Origin: Paenibacillus senegalimassiliensis
GTDB taxonomy: Bacteria > Bacillota > Bacilli > Paenibacillales > Paenibacillaceae
Length of the DNA stretch: 64,000 bases
Reading direction: 5' to 3'
Assembly: GCF_001486585.1 (NCBI RefSeq)
Contig: NZ_LN909044.1
Span: forward strand, 501,488-565,487
The notes under the pieces were generated by a model. That model was not told where the DNA came from. It worked only from the letters and a program-made list of their open reading frames with translations, and made no database searches. A program made the position numbers and the translations under genes. Positions 9,155-16,586 of the stretch are shown here, piece after piece (the stretch's first letter is position 1; the number at the start of each line of letters is the position of its first letter).

Positions 9155-9183
9155 TTGCAAACCGATATTGACCGTGTTATACT
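9155..9183 (+). promoter_or_regulatory. Promoter of the first aldo/keto reductase
   Basis: TTGCAA (9155-9160) and TATACT (9178-9183) are 17 bases apart, a good SigA-type promoter. The roughly 70-base leader can form a hairpin (AGTGG with CCACT, and an inner ACCC-TT-GGGT). Confidence 0.65.
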
Positions 9184-9259
9184 CACATCGCAAATGAGTG
9201 GGGACCCTTGGGTCTTAGCCATCCACTGTAAATTCTGTACATAAAAAGGAGTGTTGCAT

Positions 9260-10084
9260 ATGCAATTCGTCACTTTGAATAATGGTCTTCGCATGCCGCA
9301 GCTCGGCTTCGGTGTATGGAAGGTACCTAATGAAGAAGCGGCTGCCGCCGTGGGCACCGCATTAAAAACAGGCTATACGTCAATTGATACAGCCATGATT
9401 TATCGTAACGAATCCGGGGTCGGACAAGCCATTAAGGATTCCGGAATAGCTCGGGAAAATCTGTTCATTACGACGAAAGTATGGAATGCAGACCAAGGGT
9501 ACGAATCTACACTTCGCGCCTTCAACGAAAGTCTGGAAAGACTGGGGCTGGACTATGTAGACCTGTATTTGATTCATTGGCCTACTCCACAATTCGATCA
9601 GTATGTAGATACATACAAAGCGCTGGAGCAACTATACCGGGATGGACGCACCAAAGCCATTGGGGTGTGCAACTTTGAGATTGAGCACTTGGAGCGTTTG
9701 TTGAGCGAGACCGAAATCAAGCCTGTACTCAATCAGGTCGAATGCCATCCCTATCTGGCACAAAACGAACTGAAGGCTTTCTGTGCCAAGCACGATATTT
9801 TCGTGGAGGCCTGGAGCCCGCTTGATCAAGGTGGAGAGGTGCTTGTGGACGAGGTGGTTCAGCAAATCTCCAAGGCTCACGGCAAGACGGCTGCTCAGGT
9901 TGTGTTGCGCTGGCATTTGCAGAATCAAACCATCGTCATTCCAAAGTCCGTGACTCCATCAAGAATTGAAGAGAACCTTAACGTCTTTGATTTCGAGTTG
10001 ACTGCCGAGGACATGGAGCAAATCAACGGTTTGAATAAAAATCGACGCAAGGGCTCCCACCCTAACGATATGCACGTGCGTTAA
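9260..10084 (+). CDS. Aldo/keto reductase (glyoxal/methylglyoxal reductase type)
   Basis: A 274-aa NADPH-dependent aldo/keto reductase closely resembling B. subtilis YvgN, which reduces methylglyoxal and related aldehydes. The catalytic tetrad is visible as SIDTAMIY (Asp, Tyr), ITTKVW (Lys) and LYLIHWP (His). The C-terminus has the NADP-binding IPKSVTPSRI segment. I chose the ATG at 9260, eight bases after AAAGGAG, over the upstream GTG at 9251, which overlaps that site. The gene stands alone, with its own promoter and a strong terminator. Confidence 0.9.
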   Translation: MQFVTLNNGLRMPQLGFGVWKVPNEEAAAAVGTALKTGYTSIDTAMIYRNESGVGQAIKDSGIARENLFITTKVWNADQGYESTLRAFNESLERLGLDYVDLYLIHWPTPQFDQYVDTYKALEQLYRDGRTKAIGVCNFEIEHLERLLSETEIKPVLNQVECHPYLAQNELKAFCAKHDIFVEAWSPLDQGGEVLVDEVVQQISKAHGKTAAQVVLRWHLQNQTIVIPKSVTPSRIEENLNVFDFELTAEDMEQINGLNKNRRKGSHPNDMHVR

Positions 10085-10094
10085 TCCATAGTCA

Positions 10095-10139
10095 CAAAGC
10101 GGGCTGCTGAGGATGATCCCCCGGCAGCCCGCTTTTTTA
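10095..10139 (+). terminator. Rho-independent terminator after the aldo/keto reductase
   Basis: AAAGCGGGCTGC pairs with GCAGCCCGCTTT around a 15-base loop region and runs into TTTTTT. Confidence 0.9.
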
Positions 10140-10158
10140 TTTCACGTAGGCAAGACTT

Positions 10159-10335
10159 CTAACCCTCGTACAAGTCTTTTCCGGTAATGAATTCATCAAG
10201 GGTCTCTCCATTTTCGCTACGGTGGTTCTTCATTTGAGCCTTCCGGCCATTCCTGGCTTCTCCACCATTATCCGCTGTGGGAACATCGCCATTATTGCTG
10301 TTGCCTGGAACTGGCTTATGCTGATCATGCTTCAT
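10159..10335 (-). CDS. Small hydrophilic hypothetical protein (58 aa)
   Basis: This short reading frame begins MKHDQHKPVPGNSNNGDVPT and ends ITGKDLYEG. It is rich in Asn, Gly, Asp and Lys, with no hydrophobic segment. A strong AGGAGG lies 11 bases before the ATG, and the frame is free of rare features. I do not recognise a family. The composition resembles small acid-rich or spore-associated proteins of bacilli, but that is only an impression. It lies alone between the reductase terminator and a repeat element. Confidence 0.6.
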   Translation of the reverse strand: MKHDQHKPVPGNSNNGDVPTADNGGEARNGRKAQMKNHRSENGETLDEFITGKDLYEG

Positions 10336-10519
10336 GGTTTGCTGGGCCTCCTAAGTCATTTTAGGAAATAGCCAGACACTAGTCTGTGCTTCCATTCCTT
10401 TGGTGTTAGCGTTTCTTGGAGTCTGTATTTTTATGCTTGGGACAGACTGGACTTAGGTCCAGTTCCTGACTTCCCCAGAGACCGAAGCCGTATTTCGGCT
10501 TTTATAGTATGCTTTAAAT

Positions 10520-10600
10520 GCGAGTTCAAAAAGTCGGGTTTGCAGGACCAATCTACTCCTCGAACAACTCCGTCATGGAAAGTCGACTTTTTGAACTACC
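10520..10600. repeat. MITE-like repeat, family 1, short copy
   Basis: Perfect 13-base terminal inverted repeats, GTTCAAAAAGTCG (10524-10536) and CGACTTTTTGAAC (10584-10596), enclose 47 bases. The inside shares CTACTCCTCGAACAAC and GGGTTTGCAGGACC with the longer copy at 15046-15330, in the opposite orientation, so this is an internally deleted member of the same family. No coding capacity. Confidence 0.75.
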
Positions 10601-10639
10601 TTTTTAGCAAGTGAGTACATACGCAAAGGAGATAGAACA

Positions 10640-11149
10640 ATGAACTTGAATAAGAAAGCATGGATTGGGCCCGCATTGATGCTATTAGGAGTATATCTTC
10701 TGTTCTTCCGTAAGGAAGCGATCAGTGCGGGCACGCTATTCGGCACCTTCTGGGCGACAATATTTATTATCCCACTTGGTCTGCTATTTCACTGGATGTA
10801 TTTCTCCATGTCGGAACGCAGAGCTACGGGACTGCTGATCCCCGGAGGGATTTTATTTACCGTGGGTCTCGTCTGCCAAATCGCCACACTGTTTGATAGC
10901 TGGGAGTACCTGTGGCCCGGATTCATCCTGGCTCCGGCTGTTGGCTTGTTTGAATTCTACTGGTTCGGTACGCGGAATAAATATTTGCTGATTCCCATTA
11001 ATATTTTGACCGCACTCTCTTTGCTGTTCTTTGCCGTCTTCTCCCTGGGATCGCTGTATAACCGACTTATTTTCGGCCAACCCGTGTTAGCGATTGCCTT
11101 GATTGCCATCGGTGCTGGCGTCATGCTCGCCCCTAGAAAGCGTAATTAA
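10640..11149 (+). CDS. Conserved membrane protein, unknown function
   Basis: A 169-aa protein with about five transmembrane helices and no extended soluble domain. It ends in the basic tail APRKRN. An AAAGGAG site precedes the ATG. The repeated short hydrophobic hairpins with Gly/Pro turns resemble small bacterial membrane proteins of the LiaI/DUF5668 kind, but the match is not firm. No neighbouring gene suggests a function: a repeat element lies upstream and a convergent prenyltransferase gene downstream. Confidence 0.75.
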   Translation: MNLNKKAWIGPALMLLGVYLLFFRKEAISAGTLFGTFWATIFIIPLGLLFHWMYFSMSERRATGLLIPGGILFTVGLVCQIATLFDSWEYLWPGFILAPAVGLFEFYWFGTRNKYLLIPINILTALSLLFFAVFSLGSLYNRLIFGQPVLAIALIAIGAGVMLAPRKRN

Positions 11150-11165
11150 GACTACTCGCCGTAAA

Positions 11166-11219
11166 AACACAGAACCTTCCTGGCCCACTTCAGAGCAAGT
11201 GGTGGTCTTGAAGGTCCTT
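11166..11219. terminator. Imperfect bidirectional terminator between convergent genes
   Basis: GAACCTTCCTGGCCCACTT pairs, with several mismatches, with AAGTGGTGGTCTTGAAGGT across a CAGAGC loop. The hairpin sits between the convergent stops at 11149 and 11223 and has a short T run on the plus side. Confidence 0.55.
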
Positions 11220-11222
11220 TGT

Positions 11223-12179
11223 TTATAAAGAAAATATAATGGCCAGGCCTAGGGCAACGATCCGGGCCATATTGGTCAATATAAAATTTTTGACGGCGAG
11301 TCGAAATGTGAACTGCTTGGTCGGCTGCTGGGAGAACTGCCTGATATTGCGATGAACCGGAATCAGGGTTGCCAATACCATCACCAGAATCAACGGATGG
11401 ACGCCCAGGAATACCAGAATGATCAAGTCCGCATACCCCGCATAATACAGCAGTTTGAATAATAGCAACGCCGCCGGCTTACCAATATAGATGGGCAAGG
11501 TGTAACGCTTGTTCTCGATGTCTTCCTCCATATCACAGATATTGTTAGCTAGCATGATATTGGCAATCCCGAAGATGGCCGGAATGGAGATCAGGAAGAT
11601 GAGCAGCACTTCGAGCAATTGAATTTGCAGTGTGACCGCCCCACCCTCCAGTGTCAAGGACGCCAGCTTGTCTCCCGCATGTACATAGGCCGATACAAAA
11701 ATAATTACAAACCCCATAAATAAGCCTGAGAATATCTCCCCCAGCGGCATGCGGGAAATGGGAATAGGGCCAAAGGAATACAATATCCCCACCGCAAACG
11801 ACAACCCTCCCAGCAAGAGCAGCAGCCAACCGGTCTGCAGGAACAGCATTATGCCCGCGGCTACCGCAATCAGGAACATCAAGATGATCAAGGCTAGCAC
11901 CGCCCGTGGGTTCATCCCGTATTTAACGATTGGATTATGCGTCTCATAGCCGTAACCGTGCTTGCGGGCGGCTTTTTTATAATCGTAGTAATTATTGATA
12001 GCGGTCGTCGTCATGTCAAAGGTCAGCAAGGACAACAGCATCAGGGCAAAGTGTCCGGGCTGAAAAATATGGAACCGGTACACCGCATATAACGTCCCCA
12101 TCAGCAGCGGAATCAGGCTTGCCGCCTTTGTCTGAATTTCTACCAGCCTCAAAAACTTGGTAATCATGCCTTCCATCAT
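11223..12179 (-). CDS. UbiA-family prenyltransferase (MenA-like)
   Basis: A polytopic UbiA-superfamily enzyme of 318 aa, most like 1,4-dihydroxy-2-naphthoate prenyltransferases, which attach the polyprenyl tail in menaquinone synthesis. The first Asp-rich prenyl-diphosphate motif reads NNYYDY near residue 63, and the second reads DMEEDIENKRYTLP near 215. Eight or nine helices are apparent. The first ATG is crowded against its AAGG site; the fifth residue (ATG at 12167) has AAGGATG nine bases upstream and may be the true start. No men genes are adjacent, so it may be a paralogue with another aromatic acceptor. Confidence 0.8.
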   Translation of the reverse strand: MMEGMITKFLRLVEIQTKAASLIPLLMGTLYAVYRFHIFQPGHFALMLLSLLTFDMTTTAINNYYDYKKAARKHGYGYETHNPIVKYGMNPRAVLALIILMFLIAVAAGIMLFLQTGWLLLLLGGLSFAVGILYSFGPIPISRMPLGEIFSGLFMGFVIIFVSAYVHAGDKLASLTLEGGAVTLQIQLLEVLLIFLISIPAIFGIANIMLANNICDMEEDIENKRYTLPIYIGKPAALLLFKLLYYAGYADLIILVFLGVHPLILVMVLATLIPVHRNIRQFSQQPTKQFTFRLAVKNFILTNMARIVALGLAIIFSL

Positions 12180-12298
12180 CCTTCTTGTATGTAGTTTGTG
12201 CAGGAGCCTGGCCTACACGTAGCCTGTGCATTACTTAACAAAGGATATCTTATTTTTAATTTACTTACCACTGAATCCAGGCATTCTTTGTTCATAAA

Positions 12299-12361
12299 AA
12301 AGCTCCCTGTATAGTAAGCAGGCAGCGAAATCATACACAACCTGCTTCTATAGGGAGCTTT
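12299..12361. terminator. Long hairpin terminator
   Basis: AAAGCTCCCTGTATAG pairs with CTATAGGGAGCTTT, extended inward by AAGCAGG and CCTGCTT. T and A runs flank it on either strand. It lies downstream of the minus-strand SDR gene, so it most likely ends that transcript. Confidence 0.75.
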
Positions 12362-12402
12362 CTATTTCTCGATAAGCCTCAATTCAGCTTAGCCAATATG
12401 TC

Positions 12403-13275
12403 TTACACCGACTGTACATCCTCAGCATCTGTTGAATATGCTAAGTCCTTCTGGGCTTCCAGAGCGGCAAGTCGCTCCAGCAACGATTCGCGAATAACGG
12501 CATAGGCATCGCTACCTAGAGCCAAGCGGAGCGGTCCATTTCCGGCATCGGCTCGATCTATAATGGCCTGAGCCATCTTGGCGGGATCGCCAATAATAGA
12601 GCGATTGAACGCCTCCGGTGTATCCATACCCGGAACCTCACCCTTCATCATGCGTGTGAACTGCCCCGCTGCTTGGGTATGGTACACTTCCAGCGGCTCA
12701 CCGTATACGGCGTTCCCCCCCAAGAAGTTGGTGCGAATACCACCCGGTTCCACCATCGTGGTCTGTATGCCAAATGGAGCTACTTCTTTAGCCAGCGCCT
12801 CAAAGGCAGCTTCAACTGCCCATTTGCTTGAACAGTACAGTCCCATGCCTGGAATGGCATAATGCCCGGCAGAACTAGCAATCTGAATCAGATGCCCTCG
12901 CCCCTGATTTCTCAGAAATGGCAGAGCAGTGCGAGCAACACGAAGCGAACCGAATACATTAGTAGCAAATTGATGCTCAATCTGTGAATCGCTTGCTTCT
13001 TCTATCGCACCATAAAGACCATATGCTGCATTGTTAACAACAATATCGATTGTCCCCCACTCGGCAAAAGCCCGGCGCACAACTTCTTCGATCTGCTGCG
13101 GATTCGTTAGATCCAGATGAGAAATCCAGAGTCGGTCGCCATGAACGGCCTTCAACTCGTCGAGTACACCGGGTCTGCGTATTGTGGCAGCAACCCGGTC
13201 GCCCCTTTCCAGTAATTTGCGTGTTAACGGTGCGGCCAAACCGCCTGAAGCCCCCGTGATAAACCAAGTTTGCAT
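12403..13275 (-). CDS. SDR family oxidoreductase
   Basis: A classical short-chain dehydrogenase/reductase of 290 aa. It has a Rossmann start (MQTWFITGASGGL), a conserved NNAAYG after strand 4, the catalytic serine in IASSAGHY and the catalytic Tyr-Lys pair in YCSSK. The glycine motif is slightly unusual (GASGGLAA in place of GxG). The ATG at 13275 has GGAAGG upstream and begins exactly at the family start; a longer reading to 13335 adds a non-homologous leader. It lies just downstream of an MmyB-type regulator on the same strand, which is its likely controller. The substrate is unknown. Confidence 0.88.
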   Translation of the reverse strand: MQTWFITGASGGLAAPLTRKLLERGDRVAATIRRPGVLDELKAVHGDRLWISHLDLTNPQQIEEVVRRAFAEWGTIDIVVNNAAYGLYGAIEEASDSQIEHQFATNVFGSLRVARTALPFLRNQGRGHLIQIASSAGHYAIPGMGLYCSSKWAVEAAFEALAKEVAPFGIQTTMVEPGGIRTNFLGGNAVYGEPLEVYHTQAAGQFTRMMKGEVPGMDTPEAFNRSIIGDPAKMAQAIIDRADAGNGPLRLALGSDAYAVIRESLLERLAALEAQKDLAYSTDAEDVQSV

Positions 13276-13406
13276 TTCGATCATCCTTCCCTTGATTGAA
13301 CTCTTGTCCAGCATAATGCCATTTGAAAAGTCCAACCAGAGCAGGGTGATACAGGTAACCGTATTAATAGGCTAGGCATTGGGGTTCATTCATTTGTTCG
13401 CAAGCC

Positions 13407-14312
13407 CTAGCTCCCTTCTAACAGCTCTGTAAGGCGTACGTCAGTGTCACTGCCCGCGACTGGAACGAAGATGGACCAAATCAGACTAGGATCTTGGTCA
13501 ATCCGACTAGCGGAATGAATTTCAAATTCCAGCAGTTGCTCATCCGGAAGCCGAAAGGTTACGTCCATAACATGTTTCTGTTTTACCTCGAACAAGTCCC
13601 AGCATCGCCGAAAATCCTCACTGTCCCTATTGAGCTGCTCAAATCGCTCTATATATTTGGAATTGTTCTTACTCCGCTCAAAGTTAGTTCGAGCCCACGC
13701 TGCAGTATAACGGGCAAATTCGTCCCAATTCACAAGCCTATTGCGAAAATCCTTGTTCAGAAAGACCAAATTTAGAATATGACGATCTTGAACGGGCATC
13801 GACTCAAAATCAGCAAACACTAACTCGGCAGAGCGGTTCCACGCCAGAATATCCGTACTCTCATCGATGATGAAGCAAGGATATTGAAGCTGCCTCGCGA
13901 GCATCTGTAGCAGCAGAATATCTCTTCTGGCATCAGCGACATGATCGTTGATTGAAGAAGTGTCTGCCAGTGACAACAAATACTCTTGTTCTGAATTACT
14001 AAGTTGAAGTGCGCGGGCAATGTTAACCAAAATGTCCTGCGAAGGATTAAGTTCCTTGCCCTGCTCCAGCCACGTATAGTAGGTCACACTCATGTTTGCA
14101 AGATAGGCGACTTCTTCCCGGCGTAGTCCGGGAGTGCGCCGACGGCCCGGGACTCGTTGAATCCCGGCTTCTTCTGGCTGCAGGCGCTCCCGCCGGGAAC
14201 GTATGAACTCGCCAAGTGCTGAGGATGAATGGTAGGTTTTGATAAAAAGTTCCACCTTTCTCACAATTCTATTCCTACGTTCATTGTAGTTGATAAAGGA
14301 CGTTAGTATCAA
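13407..14312 (-). CDS. Helix-turn-helix transcriptional regulator, MmyB-like ligand-binding type
   Basis: An Xre-type helix-turn-helix (about residues 30-105: LGEFIRSRRERLQP, then RTPGLRREEVAYLANMSVTY) is followed by an MmyB-like small-molecule sensing domain. Features of that domain are CFIIDESTDILAWNRSAELVF and a region of conserved Arg/Asp. Such regulators are usually encoded next to SDR or other oxidoreductase genes, as here. The first 25 residues are not family-like. A GTG inside the frame (14264, 16 codons in) could be the real start, but no start has an outstanding ribosome site. Confidence 0.85.
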   Translation of the reverse strand: MILTSFINYNERRNRIVRKVELFIKTYHSSSALGEFIRSRRERLQPEEAGIQRVPGRRRTPGLRREEVAYLANMSVTYYTWLEQGKELNPSQDILVNIARALQLSNSEQEYLLSLADTSSINDHVADARRDILLLQMLARQLQYPCFIIDESTDILAWNRSAELVFADFESMPVQDRHILNLVFLNKDFRNRLVNWDEFARYTAAWARTNFERSKNNSKYIERFEQLNRDSEDFRRCWDLFEVKQKHVMDVTFRLPDEQLLEFEIHSASRIDQDPSLIWSIFVPVAGSDTDVRLTELLEGS

Positions 14313-14404
14313 AAGAAGGACTCATCATTTTGGATATAAATGTATACAAAAAGGAACCGAAGATTCTTCAGTTCCTAGTCTATTTATAATTCAATTCTTC
14401 ACCC

Positions 14405-14953
14405 TTAGGGAACATACTGCTGTACGATTCGTACGACCTGCCCATCGGTTATGGTCAAGTGGTAAGGGAACCATCCCAAATCAAGTCGGTCCTTCTGCTG
14501 GAACAGCTTGCTGAACTGCGGCGGCGATACCGCTTCATTCCATTGGATATTCATATCTCCGCCTTGCCCGGTTCGATCATAAATTTGCAGCCGCACCTCG
14601 GCATCCGGGGCTACGGGGTAAGCCACGTCTTCTTCTTCCTCATTCACAATATAATAACCGTCAGGTGGGCCATCAATGCCTGCATCCGGCTCGCGCTCTG
14701 CGAATACTTTATCCGCCTGCTCGCCTTCATACCACTCAATGGGGTCTACCAGCAGCGTTCCACCACTCTGACTCATCTGCACATCATGCAGATAGACAGT
14801 AAGCGTGAGAGAATCAGGGGCTTCTACGAATGGAGCGGCAGCCGCTACTCCGGACTCAGCCTGCACCCATCCCGGTGTTGCCAGCCTGGCATCCACCGAA
14901 GGAATCATCATGATAAGAAGCAAAGGAACTACCGCCAGTAATCCGTTCTTCAT
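14405..14953 (-). CDS. Secreted hypothetical protein
   Basis: A 182-aa protein with a signal peptide (MKNGLLAVVPLLLIMMIPSVDA) and no lipobox. The mature part is acidic, with repeated short beta-like stretches such as LTLTVYLHDVQMSQSG and VRLQIYDRTG, and a C-terminal segment FPYHLTITDGQVVRIVQQYVP. I do not recognise a family. The C-terminal pattern (TITDGQVVRIVQQY) is common in extracellular bacillus proteins of unknown role. It is monocistronic, with a repeat element upstream. Confidence 0.7.
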   Translation of the reverse strand: MKNGLLAVVPLLLIMMIPSVDARLATPGWVQAESGVAAAAPFVEAPDSLTLTVYLHDVQMSQSGGTLLVDPIEWYEGEQADKVFAEREPDAGIDGPPDGYYIVNEEEEDVAYPVAPDAEVRLQIYDRTGQGGDMNIQWNEAVSPPQFSKLFQQKDRLDLGWFPYHLTITDGQVVRIVQQYVP

Positions 14954-15045
14954 AATGCTCCGCCTTTCCTGTCTGCATGTTTAGGCACTCAGAATTCAGA
15001 GTATGCCCTGCATCCTTATTATATGATTACCCAATCTTAAAAAAA

Positions 15046-15330
15046 GGTTGTTCAAAAAATCGTCTTCCCAGAACGAAGTTGTTCGAGGAGTAGAATCGAC
15101 ATCGAATCTTGAATTCAGCCGGGCCAAGCGTAGGCTTCCGAAGTATGTTTCTTGCAGAAACATTGAAGTTGCTCACGTAAAGCTATGCTTCCGGAGTCGT
15201 TTTCTTGGAAAACGTGTAGCTCCGCTACTCAGTCCCTAGCTTCATCCAACTCAAGCGTTTTGAAAAAACGCACATCGAAAGCATAAGCTTCGGTCCTGCT
15301 AACCCGACTTTTTGAACTCGCACTTAAAAA
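15046..15330. repeat. MITE-like repeat, family 1, long copy
   Basis: Terminal inverted repeats GTTCAAAAAATCG (15050-15062) and CGACTTTTTGAAC (15305-15317) enclose about 240 bases with no convincing gene. GAAGTTGTTCGAGGAGTAG at the left and CGGTCCTGCTAACCCGAC at the right match the short copy at 10.5 kb in reverse orientation. CTTAAAAA occurs at both flanks and may be a target duplication. This element fills most of the 14954-15367 gap. Confidence 0.78.
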
Positions 15331-15367
15331 GGGTCTCACACAGGTTAAAGCGGGTAACAATATTTTT

Positions 15368-16402
15368 TTATTTCTCCCATCCAGCGGTGCTATCCCGAGC
15401 GAAGTCAGCCAGAAAGTCCAGCCATGCCGGGTGGGCGTTCAGACAGGGGGCCAGTTGAAACTCAGCAGGCGATGTGTTCAGATTATCACCCGCCTTAGAC
15501 ATCAGATTATGCCTGGCCTCCACGCCCAGTTCGTATATCGTCTCCAGACAGTCGGCGGCAAAGCCTGGAGCAAAGACCATGGTGCGCTCTGCATCACGCT
15601 GGGTGAAGCTACGCAGCACTTCCTCCGTAGTAGGCCCCAACCATGGTTCCGGTCCAAACCGGGACTGATAGGCAATCGCCCACTGCTCCGGCGCCCAGCC
15701 CATCGCTTCCGCCAGCCGCTGTGCGGTCTCCTGGCATTGCCCGGGGTATGGGTCACCAGTATCCGCATACCGCTGCGGAATACCATGGAAGCTGAGCACG
15801 AACCGCTCTGGCGGCCGCGCCAGGCTTCCCGCTTGCTCAGCCAGATGCTTCTGCATCGCGCGGATATAGCCGGGATGGTCAAAGAACGCTCCGGCCAGGC
15901 GCAGGGCTGGCACGAACCGCTTCGCCGAAGAGCCATATCTTCGGCTCTTGCCAAGCGCCGCGAAGCAGGCCGCGTCATAGACCGCGGCGGTCGTCGTAGA
16001 CGAGTATTGCGGGAAGAGCGGCAGCACCAGGATGCGCTCAGCTCCCGCCGCTTCCAGACGGCTCATAGCATCACGGATATCCGGCTTGCTGTAGGCAAAG
16101 CCGAGTTCAACCTTATAGCCGTCACCCAGCCGCTGCTGCAAGCCTTCCTGCTGATGCAGGGAATGAACCAGCAGAGGCGAGCCCTGCTCGGTCCAAATCT
16201 GCTGGTAGAGGTTGGCCGACTTCCGCGGGCGGACAGTTAAGATAATACCGTGCAGTAGTGGCTGCCATAGCAGTGGCGAATAGTCGATGACGCGTCGATC
16301 CGAGAGAAATCGGCGTAGATAAGGGCGTACCGCCTTAGCCGTAGGAGCTGAAGGCGTACCGATCTGTGCCAGCAGCACGCCGATGGGGCTGGACTTCTTC
16401 AT
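15368..16402 (-). CDS. hemH: Ferrochelatase, Gram-negative (protoporphyrin) sequence type
   Basis: A 344-aa ferrochelatase, which inserts ferrous iron into a porphyrin in the last part of haem synthesis. The active-site His206 lies in LSFHGIPQRY and the conserved Glu287 in FAADCLETIYE. PLFPQYSSTTTAAV (about 128-141) and QSRFGPEPWLGP (246-257) complete the signature. These motifs match E. coli HemH (HGIPQRY, QSRFGREPWL) rather than the coproporphyrin ferrochelatase of Firmicutes, which has HSLP and a different following segment. It is monocistronic, with no other haem gene nearby, next to a repeat element. This suggests horizontal acquisition or a second, specialised copy. Confidence 0.9.
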   Translation of the reverse strand: MKKSSPIGVLLAQIGTPSAPTAKAVRPYLRRFLSDRRVIDYSPLLWQPLLHGIILTVRPRKSANLYQQIWTEQGSPLLVHSLHQQEGLQQRLGDGYKVELGFAYSKPDIRDAMSRLEAAGAERILVLPLFPQYSSTTTAAVYDAACFAALGKSRRYGSSAKRFVPALRLAGAFFDHPGYIRAMQKHLAEQAGSLARPPERFVLSFHGIPQRYADTGDPYPGQCQETAQRLAEAMGWAPEQWAIAYQSRFGPEPWLGPTTEEVLRSFTQRDAERTMVFAPGFAADCLETIYELGVEARHNLMSKAGDNLNTSPAEFQLAPCLNAHPAWLDFLADFARDSTAGWEK

Positions 16403-16461
16403 ATTACGGGTTCACTCCAGTCTGTAAAATCCTCCTATCATCATCCCCGTTCCCCCGCAGA

Positions 16462-16498
16462 TGTTCAACTCCCCTGAACAATATTTCCTAAATGTTCA
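16462..16498. promoter_or_regulatory. TGTTCA inverted/direct repeats upstream of hemH
   Basis: TGTTCA-N7-TGAACA (16462-16480) is followed by another TGTTCA (16493-16498), all within about 100 bases upstream of the ferrochelatase start. Three copies of one hexamer in so short a space suggest an operator. I cannot name the regulator. Confidence 0.35.
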
Positions 16499-16510
16499 CA
16501 AAAAGACGCA

Positions 16511-16555
16511 AAAAAGGTTGCTCTCAAGCCGGGGTTAGCGGCCTAAGAAGCAACC
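16511..16555 (-). terminator. Terminator of the MFS transporter gene
   Basis: Read on the minus strand, GGTTGCT and AGCAACC form the base of a hairpin with a GC-rich loop region and run into TTTTTT. It lies about 30 bases beyond the stop at 16587. Confidence 0.8.
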
Positions 16556-16586
16556 CTTGTAAAATCTTGAATTCAGCCAGGTTTAG

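Noticed and set aside
15431-16240. A 269-codon plus-strand frame across the ferrochelatase gene.
   Set aside because: It lies wholly over hemH, which has all catalytic motifs; the plus frame has no ribosome site or family features.
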